This document shows positions 7,042-12,794 of a DNA stretch of 12,794 nt, piece by piece. Origin of the DNA: Gammaproteobacteria bacterium (GTDB taxonomy: Bacteria > Pseudomonadota > Gammaproteobacteria > UBA6429). Both the position numbers and the translations under genes were made by a program. The stretch is from positions 1 to 12,794 of the forward strand of contig QIKU01000052.1 in NCBI GenBank assembly GCA_003232015.1, in the 5' to 3' direction. The notes under the pieces were generated by a model that saw nothing but the letters and a program-made list of their open reading frames with translations, did no database searches and had not been told where the DNA came from. Numbering within the stretch: the first letter of the stretch is position 1; every line of letters starts with the position of its first letter.

Positions 7042-7413
7042 TTATTGAACAGTCACTTCTTTTCTAAAACTGACGACAAAATCAAGATTACCCACAATCG
7101 GTTTACGTACCTCATACTCAACTTCGATGATTGTTTTGCCAGACTTTTTGGTAATATAAATATCCTCGCCTGTCACAGAATAAATAGAGTTAATATTGAA
7201 TCGTTTTAACAAAGTCTTCCTAATAGTTCGATTTGGATAGGTCGCAATTTTTGGATCGTCCTTCAGCCCTTCCAGTGAGTCATAAACACCATAACCTTCA
7301 ATATAAATCGGAATTAGCCGCAGCAATAAGGTAATAAACATAATTGCAACTGCGATAACAGCAAGCCAGCTAATAGCCGTTAATCCACGCTGTTTTGAAA
7401 TCAATTTCATCAT
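7042..7413 (-). CDS. DUF4845 family small membrane protein, between lepB and rnc
   Basis: A protein of about 123 residues with one N-terminal transmembrane segment (about 11-31, LTAISWLAVIAVAIMFITLLL) and a soluble C-terminal domain containing ITKKSGKTIIEVEYEVRKP and ending in FVVSFRKEVTV. This matches the DUF4845 family, found in the same lepB-rnc gap in many gammaproteobacteria; its function is unknown to me. The frame extends upstream to 7470, but the tandem ATGs at 7413 and 7410 follow GAGAGAAAT, a plausible ribosome site, whereas the upstream start would overlap lepB by 20 nt and add a non-hydrophobic extension atypical of the family. The N-terminus KQRGLTAIS resembles the prepilin cleavage motif (G before a hydrophobic helix) but lacks the usual glutamate at +5. 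The soluble part is expected on the periplasmic side (inference). Confidence 0.82.
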   Translation of the reverse strand: MMKLISKQRGLTAISWLAVIAVAIMFITLLLRLIPIYIEGYGVYDSLEGLKDDPKIATYPNRTIRKTLLKRFNINSIYSVTGEDIYITKKSGKTIIEVEYEVRKPIVGNLDFVVSFRKEVTVQ

Positions 7414-7450
7414 ATTTCTCTCATTGAAAAAGGTTAAGTTATCTGAAAGT

Positions 7451-8257
7451 TTATTTAATACTTCCAACACGTTGCCATTTAGGCCAGTGGTTCCAGCCCT
7501 GCCAGTTCATCCAGATAGCAAAGGCTCGACCTTTTAAATTTTCATCGGGTACAAAACCCCATACTCGACTGTCGTTGCTGTTATCACGGTTATCACCCAT
7601 CACAAAATAATGCCCTTTCGGCACGGTTGTTACTAAGTCAAAATGAGCCGGGTTTGAGCTCAAACGCATTTCATGCGAATAACCACCCGGTAAATCTTCT
7701 TTAAAACGAACATATTCAGTAAAGCCAAAGGTTGACCGGGAAACTTCTGTTGTTTTAACCGCTTCACCATTAATGTATAACTGCTTATTATAGTAGGCAA
7801 TTTGATCGCCAGGTAAACCAACCACACGTTTAATATAATCAATTTGTGGATCGCGCGGAAAACGAAAAACCACAACATCACCTCGCTCGGGTGTACCTAA
7901 ATCCAGTATTTTTGTATTGATAACCGGCACGCGTAATCCGTAGCTAAATTTGCTTACCAGAATAAAATCACCAATTTCCAAAGTGGGGATCATGGAACCC
8001 GAAGGGATCTTAAAAGGTTCTGCCACAAAACCGCGCAGGATTAAAACGATAAAAAATACCGGGAATAAAAACTTTGAGTATTCAACTAAAAAAGGCTCTG
8101 ACTCTTCTTTCGTTGGCGTATCACGCTCCCGCCCTGCACCTTCAGTTAATTCATCATCAAGCTTTCGGTTGCTGGCAAAGAATAAAATATCCAGCAGCCA
8201 GATAACACCCGTAATGGCCGCACCTAATGCCAGGATCAGTGAAAAATCAATTGTCAT
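7451..8257 (-). CDS. lepB: Signal peptidase I
   Basis: LepB removes signal peptides from exported proteins at the periplasmic face of the inner membrane. The 268-residue product has a first hydrophobic segment (about 6-27), a polar cytoplasmic loop (about 30-60) and a second segment (about 61-75). The catalytic domain carries the nucleophile S88 in [14 protein letters not shown] and the general base K143 in [12 protein letters not shown], and the box E motif [11 protein letters not shown] lies near 220. The protein is shorter than E. coli LepB (324 residues) because the periplasmic insertion loops are reduced, which is common in other gammaproteobacteria. ATG at 8257 overlaps the lepA stop as ATGA, the conserved lepA-lepB coupling. 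Confidence 0.97.
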   Translation of the reverse strand: MTIDFSLILALGAAITGVIWLLDILFFASNRKLDDELTEGAGRERDTPTKEESEPFLVEYSKFLFPVFFIVLILRGFVAEPFKIPSGSMIPTLEIGDFILVSKFSYGLRVPVINTKILDLGTPERGDVVVFRFPRDPQIDYIKRVVGLPGDQIAYYNKQLYINGEAVKTTEVSRSTFGFTEYVRFKEDLPGGYSHEMRLSSNPAHFDLVTTVPKGHYFVMGDNRDNSNDSRVWGFVPDENLKGRAFAIWMNWQGWNHWPKWQRVGSIK

Positions 8258-10059
8258 TTGTCTTTACCTACATGTAAAACAGCTAAAAAAGCATCCTGCG
8301 GTAACTCGACTCGACCAATTTGCTTCATGCGTTTTTTACCTTCTTTTTGTTTTTCTAATAACTTCCGTTTACGCGATATATCGCCACCATAGCATTTTGC
8401 CGTTACATTTTTACGTAATGCTTTCACATTTGTACGTGCTAACACTTTTACCCCAATAGCAGCTTGTATTGCGACATCAAACATTTGCCGGGGGATAATT
8501 TCCTTCATTTTTTCGGTTAATTTCCGGCCTTGTGAAATCGCATTATCTCGGTGCACAATTACCGCCAGGGCATCCACTTTTTCTGAATTAATCAGAATGT
8601 CTAGTTTAACCAGATTTGCCTCTTGAAAACGAGTAAAATCATAGTCTAATGAGGCATAGCCTCGACTCACCGATTTTAATCGATCAAAGAAATCCAGCAC
8701 AATCTCATTTAGCGGCAGTTCAAAAACAATGCTAACCTGTCCGCCTAAATATTGCATATCCTTTTGTGCACCACGCTTTTCGATGCACAAGGTTATCACA
8801 TTGCCCACATAATCCTGAGGCACTAGAATGGTTGCGGTCACAATAGGTTCACGAATTTCGGCAATGTGCACCTGATCTGGCAAATCGGCTGGATTATCGA
8901 TTTTTACAATCTCACCCTTGTTGGTTTTAACTTCAAAAACAACGGTAGGGGCCGTCGTAATCAGGTTGAGATCGTATTCACGTTCCAAACGTTCCTGAAT
9001 AATCTCCATATGCAGCATACCCAGGAAACCACAGCGGAAACCAAAGCCCAGCGCCTGAGATGTTTCCGGCTCATAAAATAGTGCGGCATCATTGAGGCGT
9101 AATTTAGCCAAAGCTTCACGTAAAGCTTCATAATCGTCCCCCATCACAGGGAACAACCCAGCAAAAACCTGGGGTTGAATGGCTTTAAAACCTTCCAATG
9201 CTTTATCGGCAGGGTTGCCAGTTGTGGTAATAGTGTCGCCCACTGGCGCCCCATCGATTTCCTTGATTCCAGCAATTAAGAACCCAACCTCACCGGCTTT
9301 TAGGCTGTCCATTACTTTGCGCTTGGGTGTAAAAACACCGACCTGATCAACCGAATAATTGCGCCCCGCTGCCATCATGGTTATTTTCTGCTTGGGCTTT
9401 AAAGTCCCCTGCATAATGCGCACTAGCGAGATCACACCCACATAGCTGTCAAACCAGGAATCAATGATAAGCGCTTGTAGCGGTGCATCAAGGTCGCCCT
9501 GCGGAGCTGGGATCTTTTCAACCAGCATTTCGAGTAACGCATCAATCCCAAGCCCGGATTTGGCACTGACATGCAGTGCATCGGTGGCGTCAATGCCGAT
9601 AATATCTTCAATTTCATGGCTCACCCGTTCTGGCTCGGCTGCGGGTAAATCAATTTTATTTAAAACAGGCAACACTTCCAGGCCTTGATCAATGGCGATA
9701 TAGCAGTTTGCAACACTCTGCGCCTCAACGCCTTGCGAGGCATCGACAACCAGCAAAGCGCCTTCACAAGCCGCCAGAGAACGCGAAACTTCATAACTAA
9801 AATCCACATGGCCGGGGGTATCAATAAAGTTTAGCTGATAGGTTTCACCATTTTTTGCATGATAATCCAGCGTTACACTCTGCGCTTTAATCGTGATGCC
9901 ACGCTCTTTTTCCAGATCCATCGAGTCAAGCACCTGCGCTTCCATATCCCGTTCACTTAAGCCGCCACAAGTCTGAATAAAACGATCCGCAATGGTGGAT
10001 TTTCCATGGTCAATATGGGCAATAATAGAGAAATTACGTATATGAGATAGATCTGACAA
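8254..10059 (-). CDS. lepA: Elongation factor 4 (LepA), ribosomal GTPase
   Basis: LepA is a translational GTPase that binds ribosomes and affects initiation and elongation; part of the pool is membrane-associated. With the TTG start at 10059 the product is 601 residues, matching the usual 595-605. Motifs in order are G1 AHIDHGKST (14-22), the switch region [10 protein letters not shown]3 DTPGH (80-84) and G4 NKID (134-137). The EF-G-like domains follow, and the family-specific C-terminal domain contains [26 protein letters not shown] near the end. An upstream in-frame TTG (10086) would add nine residues (MLYKSRCCS), but it lies inside the T-tract of a terminator-like hairpin. The 10059 codon has AAGGTG 7 nt upstream and gives the standard N-terminus ([15 protein letters not shown]). 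No ATG is available near the start. Confidence 0.96.
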   Translation of the reverse strand: MSDLSHIRNFSIIAHIDHGKSTIADRFIQTCGGLSERDMEAQVLDSMDLEKERGITIKAQSVTLDYHAKNGETYQLNFIDTPGHVDFSYEVSRSLAACEGALLVVDASQGVEAQSVANCYIAIDQGLEVLPVLNKIDLPAAEPERVSHEIEDIIGIDATDALHVSAKSGLGIDALLEMLVEKIPAPQGDLDAPLQALIIDSWFDSYVGVISLVRIMQGTLKPKQKITMMAAGRNYSVDQVGVFTPKRKVMDSLKAGEVGFLIAGIKEIDGAPVGDTITTTGNPADKALEGFKAIQPQVFAGLFPVMGDDYEALREALAKLRLNDAALFYEPETSQALGFGFRCGFLGMLHMEIIQERLEREYDLNLITTAPTVVFEVKTNKGEIVKIDNPADLPDQVHIAEIREPIVTATILVPQDYVGNVITLCIEKRGAQKDMQYLGGQVSIVFELPLNEIVLDFFDRLKSVSRGYASLDYDFTRFQEANLVKLDILINSEKVDALAVIVHRDNAISQGRKLTEKMKEIIPRQMFDVAIQAAIGVKVLARTNVKALRKNVTAKCYGGDISRKRKLLEKQKEGKKRMKQIGRVELPQDAFLAVLHVGKDK

Positions 10060-10066
10060 ACTGCAA

Positions 10067-10072
10067 CACCTT
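10067..10072 (-). promoter_or_regulatory. Shine-Dalgarno box that selects the lepA TTG start
   Basis: On the minus strand AAGGTG is followed by a 7-nt spacer and then TTG at 10059-10057. This spacing supports TTG at 10059 over the more distal TTG at 10086, which has no comparable box. Confidence 0.65.
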
Positions 10073-10084
10073 GATTTATATAAC

Positions 10085-10107
10085 AAAAAAGCGCATTAAC
10101 TGCGCTT
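10085..10107 (-). terminator. Rho-independent terminator (or attenuator) between the glutaredoxin gene and lepA
   Basis: Read on the minus strand, AAGCGCA (10107-10101) pairs with TGCGCTT (10095-10089) across the 5-nt loop GTTAA, and the stem runs straight into six T's (10090-10085). It would end transcripts coming from the rseC-mucD-glutaredoxin side. It lies only 25 nt before the lepA start, so either lepA has a promoter overlapping it or the hairpin acts as a partial terminator controlling readthrough. Confidence 0.7.
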
Positions 10108-10112
10108 ATTCT

Positions 10113-10167
10113 GGGTTTTTTAGCAAATCCCTGCCACTATTGCGGCTGCGGCAACTTTTAAAAACCC
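10113..10167 (-). promoter_or_regulatory. Second stem-loop in the lepA leader
   Basis: GGGTTTTT and AAAAACCC at the two ends (10113-10120 and 10160-10167) are perfect reverse complements over 8 bp, enclosing about 39 nt rich in GCGGCTGCGGC-type sequence. On the minus strand this hairpin would form just before the terminator hairpin. A regulatory role is inference; no alternative pairing between the two stems was found by eye. Confidence 0.35.
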
Positions 10168-10178
10168 AACAGGTCTGC

Positions 10179-10208
10179 ATTGTACCTAATTTTCATGCGA
10201 TATGCCGA
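10179..10208 (-). promoter_or_regulatory. Putative promoter upstream of lepA
   Basis: On the minus strand TCGGCA (10208-10203, 4 of 6 matches to TTGACA) is followed after 18 bp by TACAAT (10184-10179, 5 of 6 matches to TATAAT). It overlaps the end of the glutaredoxin gene. A transcript starting near 10172 would read through both hairpins before lepA. A competing candidate is the TATATAA stretch near 10080-10074, which would give a very short leader. Confidence 0.3.
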
Positions 10209-10440
10209 AATATGCGGTAATGGCCTTTGGGTCAAGGAAGTATTCACATAAAATATGATTGTTGTAAGTCACCACCGGCACTTTAACACCGTACAACTTT
10301 TCCAGCTCATCTCTGCCTGAAATATCAATATCGGTAAACGTAAAGGGATTGCCGCAGCAAAACTCCGTTAACTCCTCGATGAGGGCATCGCACAAGTGAC
10401 ACCCCGCCCGGCTGTATACAACAAGCTCTGTTTTCTGCAT
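10186..10440 (-). CDS. Glutaredoxin-like family protein (DUF836 type)
   Basis: An 84-residue thioredoxin-fold protein. The redox motif C14-H-L-C17 follows the first strand (LVVYSRAGCHLC), and the expected cis-proline is P55 in KVPVVTYNN. Two further cysteines, C28 and C29, lie on or after the first helix. It lacks the GSH-binding TVP/GG pattern of classical glutaredoxins, so it is best placed with the short glutaredoxin-like DUF836 proteins; substrate unknown. It lies 34 nt after the mucD stop and before lepA, a position commonly occupied by such a gene in gammaproteobacteria. The ATG at 10440 has no clear Shine-Dalgarno sequence. A link to envelope or periplasmic redox control is only suggested by the neighbours, because no signal peptide is present. 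Confidence 0.85.
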   Translation of the reverse strand: MQKTELVVYSRAGCHLCDALIEELTEFCCGNPFTFTDIDISGRDELEKLYGVKVPVVTYNNHILCEYFLDPKAITAYFGISHEN

Positions 10441-10474
10441 TTCGAATATTCAAACCAACAATAGCATACCGTGC

Positions 10475-11893
10475 TTATTTAGGAATTTTAAGTGCCAAAA
10501 AGATGGGGGACTTTTTACGCTGAATTAAAATAGGTACGGATTTACCCTTAGGTAAACTTTTAAGTACTTTTTTAAACTCTTTAACCGAATTAATATCTTT
10601 GTAATTGAGCTTAAGCAGAATATCACCTTTGCGAATACCTGCTTCACGCGCTGCACCTACGGAAACACTTTTAACTAAAATGCCCCGCTTATCCATACCG
10701 AATTGTTCACGCTGTTCATTGCTAATGTCCATTACCGACATACCCAGCTTGTTCACCTGTGTTTTTTTAGTCGAGCCCCGTACTTCCGCTAGCTCTTCCT
10801 GATTAGGTAATTCTTCTACTTTCACCCTTAAGGTTCTTGTTCGACCTTCACGAATAATTTCAACCTTGACCTTTTTGCCAACTTCGGTTGTGCCAACGGC
10901 CAGAGGTAAATCGGATGAACGGTAAATTTCCTTTGCACCAAACTTGATAATGACATCACCTATTTTAAAACCGGCTTTTTCGGCAGGGCTGCCATCGATT
11001 ACTTTTAATATAGCTGCACCACGTGGTTGCTTCATACCAAAGGATTCAGCAAGCTCACGGTTCACTTCCTGAATCAATACGCCCAACCAGCCACGCGTTA
11101 CATGGCCGTCTTTTTTAATTTGTTTAACAACATTCATGGCAACATTAATCGGTATAGAGAATGACAACCCCATAAAGCCACCGGTGCGGGTATAAATTTG
11201 TGAGTTAATACCAATCACCTCACCCTTCAGGTTAAACAAAGGGCCACCTGAATTGCCAGGGTTAATTGCAACATCTGTTTGAATAAATGGTACGTAACTA
11301 CTGTTTGGTAAATTGCTGCGCCCTATGGCACTTACAACGCCCACTGAGATGGAATGATCAAAACCAAAAGGCGAACCAATGGCCATTGCCCATTCACCTA
11401 CTTTTAATTTGTCCGAGTTACCAATTTTTACGACCGGGAGTGAGTCTGCTTCAATCTTTAATAATGCAATATCTGAACGCTCATCACTACCAATTAATTT
11501 TGCAACCAGTTCGCGCCGATCTGATAAGCGCACCAGAATTTCGTCGGCATTTTTAATAACATGATGATTCGTTACGATATAACCATCTGTATCAATGATA
11601 AAACCCGAGCCTAAGGATTGGGAGTTGAAATTTTCATTATTATCACGGTCTTCAAAGAAACGCTTAAATAAATCATTCCAGGGTGAACCTTCAGGTAAGT
11701 CAGGGATTTGCAAACCATGTGGTAATTTTTTATTAGCTTTGACTTTTTGTTTAGTGCTGATATTGACAACGGCCGGGCTATTGTCAGCAGCAAGCTCAGT
11801 AAAGTCAGGTAATGTATACGCCTGAGCCATTGAAATGAAAAAAACTGATAGCAAAATAGCGATAAAGGTTCGCTTTAAATTTAATTCCAACAA
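10475..11893 (-). CDS. mucD: Periplasmic serine protease/chaperone of the HtrA family (MucD/DegQ type)
   Basis: This protease degrades or refolds misfolded envelope proteins and, as MucD in Pseudomonas, damps sigma-E signalling. The 472-residue product begins with a signal peptide (basic LKR, then a hydrophobic core at about 9-22, likely cleaved after AQA at 25). The trypsin-like domain holds the triad H111 (VTNHHVI), D141 (ERSDIALLK) and S215 (NPGNSGGPL). Two PDZ domains follow, at roughly 268-370 and 385-470. The length and the segment PDLPEGSPWNDLFKRFFED agree with MucD/DegQ proteins. The start is TTG at 11893, with the strong box AGGAG 7 nt upstream; no ATG competes. It lies 10 nt after the rseC stop, whose codon overlaps the ribosome site. 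Confidence 0.95.
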   Translation of the reverse strand: MLELNLKRTFIAILLSVFFISMAQAYTLPDFTELAADNSPAVVNISTKQKVKANKKLPHGLQIPDLPEGSPWNDLFKRFFEDRDNNENFNSQSLGSGFIIDTDGYIVTNHHVIKNADEILVRLSDRRELVAKLIGSDERSDIALLKIEADSLPVVKIGNSDKLKVGEWAMAIGSPFGFDHSISVGVVSAIGRSNLPNSSYVPFIQTDVAINPGNSGGPLFNLKGEVIGINSQIYTRTGGFMGLSFSIPINVAMNVVKQIKKDGHVTRGWLGVLIQEVNRELAESFGMKQPRGAAILKVIDGSPAEKAGFKIGDVIIKFGAKEIYRSSDLPLAVGTTEVGKKVKVEIIREGRTRTLRVKVEELPNQEELAEVRGSTKKTQVNKLGMSVMDISNEQREQFGMDKRGILVKSVSVGAAREAGIRKGDILLKLNYKDINSVKEFKKVLKSLPKGKSVPILIQRKKSPIFLALKIPK

Positions 11894-11900
11894 AACAAAA

Positions 11901-11905
11901 CTCCT
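11901..11905 (-). promoter_or_regulatory. Strong Shine-Dalgarno box of mucD overlapping the rseC stop
   Basis: AGGAG on the minus strand lies 7 nt before TTG at 11893 and shares two bases with the TAG stop of rseC (11906-11904). It both fixes the non-ATG start and predicts translational coupling of rseC and mucD. Confidence 0.75.
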
Positions 11906-12386
11906 AAAAACGGGATAAATCCACCTTGGTTGAAAATATAGAGGGGATAACTTTTATCAAAACAGGTTTAAACCTTGTATTTTGACTCTTTTCTTTTCTG
12001 TTTAAAATATGACGTGAGTACCGGCTACCCGCCAACAAACCAAAAACAGCCGCAGCAATAGAGCTTATTTCAGCATAGGCTTCAGGCATGATATAAACAA
12101 CAATAATAGCCGAAAACAACATACTTAAAAGAGGTAGCAGGTATAAATAAAAAGAAACCTGCAATAAAGCCGATTCATTCAGGCCCACAATAACATCATC
12201 GTTCACTTTTGCCCCTAAAGTATTGTCAACAGAAATACTCAGAGGTTTTACTTTGAATACATTATCCAGTAGTGGCTTACCGCAACCTGCTTTAGCAGAA
12301 CAGGAGCCGCAACTTGATTGAGGGTTAACTTCAACAAAAATTTTGCCATTTTCACTATGTAATACTTTTGCAGTTTGCTCAATCAT
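11904..12386 (-). CDS. rseC: Sigma-E factor regulatory protein RseC (MucC)
   Basis: RseC is an inner-membrane protein of the sigma-E operon; in E. coli it is also linked to reduction of the SoxR iron-sulfur cluster. The 160-residue product matches the family length (159 in E. coli). The N-terminal cytoplasmic part has the cysteine cluster C26, C29 and C35 in SSCGSCSAKAGCG, as in E. coli. Two transmembrane segments follow, about 74-100 and 104-120, with a short loop between them, then a basic C-terminal tail (SRYSRHILNRKEK). It starts 6 nt after the rseB stop and its stop overlaps the mucD ribosome site, so rseB, rseC and mucD are probably one transcript. Confidence 0.94.
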   Translation of the reverse strand: MIEQTAKVLHSENGKIFVEVNPQSSCGSCSAKAGCGKPLLDNVFKVKPLSISVDNTLGAKVNDDVIVGLNESALLQVSFYLYLLPLLSMLFSAIIVVYIMPEAYAEISSIAAAVFGLLAGSRYSRHILNRKEKSQNTRFKPVLIKVIPSIFSTKVDLSRF

Positions 12387-12392
12387 AATGGA

Positions 12393-12794
12393 TTATTTCA
12401 AATAAACAGAATCACATATCATTTTTACAGACGCATGCGGAACTTCACCAATAACCGTAACATGCACACCACTGTCTAAATCCCGACCACAGGCATTAAT
12501 CGCCCCCATATGTGAACTGCCATTTAACAGGTCTTCATCATCACTGTGTTTTTCAATAAAAACTGAAATAGATGCTAAACCATCTGTATACATTAATTGC
12601 TCCATTGCAATTCCGCTGCGTGGCATAACATGCTTGCGGCTCATATCTGATTTAAATCCTTTTGGCAGGTTTTTCACACCCCATTTTGATAACTTCTGTA
12701 ACTCATGCTTTTTTGCTTTACCCGACTCATACCAGATGTAATTCTCGCCCTTGACTGAAGCTTGCAACAAAGCCTCAGGCACTTTTTCCATATA
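12393..12794 (-). CDS. rseB: Sigma-E factor regulatory protein RseB (MucB), C-terminal part only; 5' end beyond window
   Basis: RseB is a periplasmic protein that binds the anti-sigma factor RseA and shields it from cleavage until misfolded or lipid-like ligands are sensed. The frame stays open to the right edge, so the apparent ATG at 12791 is an internal methionine, not the start; about 133 residues are visible of an expected 310-330. The visible part matches the C-terminal domain: WGVKNLPKGFK, then MEQLMYTDGLASISVFIEK (the conserved YSDGLASFSVFVE-type segment) and HMGAINACGRDLDSGVHVTVIGEVP. The small lobe that contacts RseA is therefore present. The rpoE and rseA homologues should lie just outside the right edge (inference from conserved order). 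Confidence 0.93.
   Translation of the reverse strand, partial: YMEKVPEALLQASVKGENYIWYESGKAKKHELQKLSKWGVKNLPKGFKSDMSRKHVMPRSGIAMEQLMYTDGLASISVFIEKHSDDEDLLNGSSHMGAINACGRDLDSGVHVTVIGEVPHASVKMICDSVYLK

Noticed and set aside
7411..7470. The longer DUF4845 start at 7470, adding [19 protein letters not shown]
   Set aside because: It overlaps lepB and puts a polar extension before the membrane helix, while the tandem ATG at 7413/7410 has a GAGAG box.
10060..10086. The longer LepA N-terminus from TTG at 10086 (MLYKSRCCS)
   Set aside because: The codon falls in the terminator T-tract, has no ribosome box and gives an N-terminus longer than the family; the TTG at 10059 is better placed.
1..12794. Search for a defence system, prophage, CRISPR array, toxin-antitoxin pair, tRNA or rRNA
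   Set aside because: Apart from short intergenic gaps, all DNA is covered by recognisable core genes; no regularly spaced repeats, integrase, effector domains or tRNA-like cloverleaf were seen.

Overview
The window looks like a core chromosomal segment of a gammaproteobacterium with moderately AT-rich DNA (estimated by eye). The gene order is the sigma-E/MucABCD block followed by lepA-lepB-rnc-era-recO-pdxJ-acpS. Next to it lies a cysM-rlmD pair, the group that borders barA/gacS and relA in Enterobacteria and Pseudomonas. The species cannot be resolved from this sequence.

Layout: nearly everything is on the minus strand, so transcription runs from right to left. At the right edge is the 3' part of rseB (mucB), then rseC, a MucD/DegQ-type periplasmic protease and a small glutaredoxin-like protein. 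A terminator-like hairpin separates these from a tightly packed block: lepA, lepB, a DUF4845 membrane protein, rnc, era, recO, pdxJ and acpS. Several junctions in this block are ATGA or longer overlaps. After acpS comes a 237-bp gap filled mostly by a 163-bp palindromic, MITE-like element flanked by TA. It is followed by the only plus-strand gene, a stand-alone histidine phosphotransfer (Hpt) protein that resembles the C-terminal domain of BarA/GacS. Divergent from it, on the minus strand, are cysM, a REP-like palindrome, rlmD and a truncated CYTH-domain gene at the left edge.

Function: the right part serves envelope stress sensing (RseB, RseC) and periplasmic protein quality control (MucD). 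The middle couples translation (LepA), protein export (LepB), RNA processing and ribosome assembly (RNase III, Era), recombination repair (RecO), vitamin B6 synthesis (PdxJ) and acyl-carrier-protein activation (AcpS). The left part covers cysteine synthesis (CysM), 23S rRNA methylation (RlmD) and a CYTH phosphohydrolase-type protein.

No defence island, prophage, CRISPR array, tRNA or rRNA was seen. Most of the window is ordinary housekeeping sequence. The parts worth a second look are the orphan BarA-like Hpt at the position where barA normally sits, the palindromic element beside it, and the leader of lepA, which carries a terminator hairpin a few bases before a TTG start codon.
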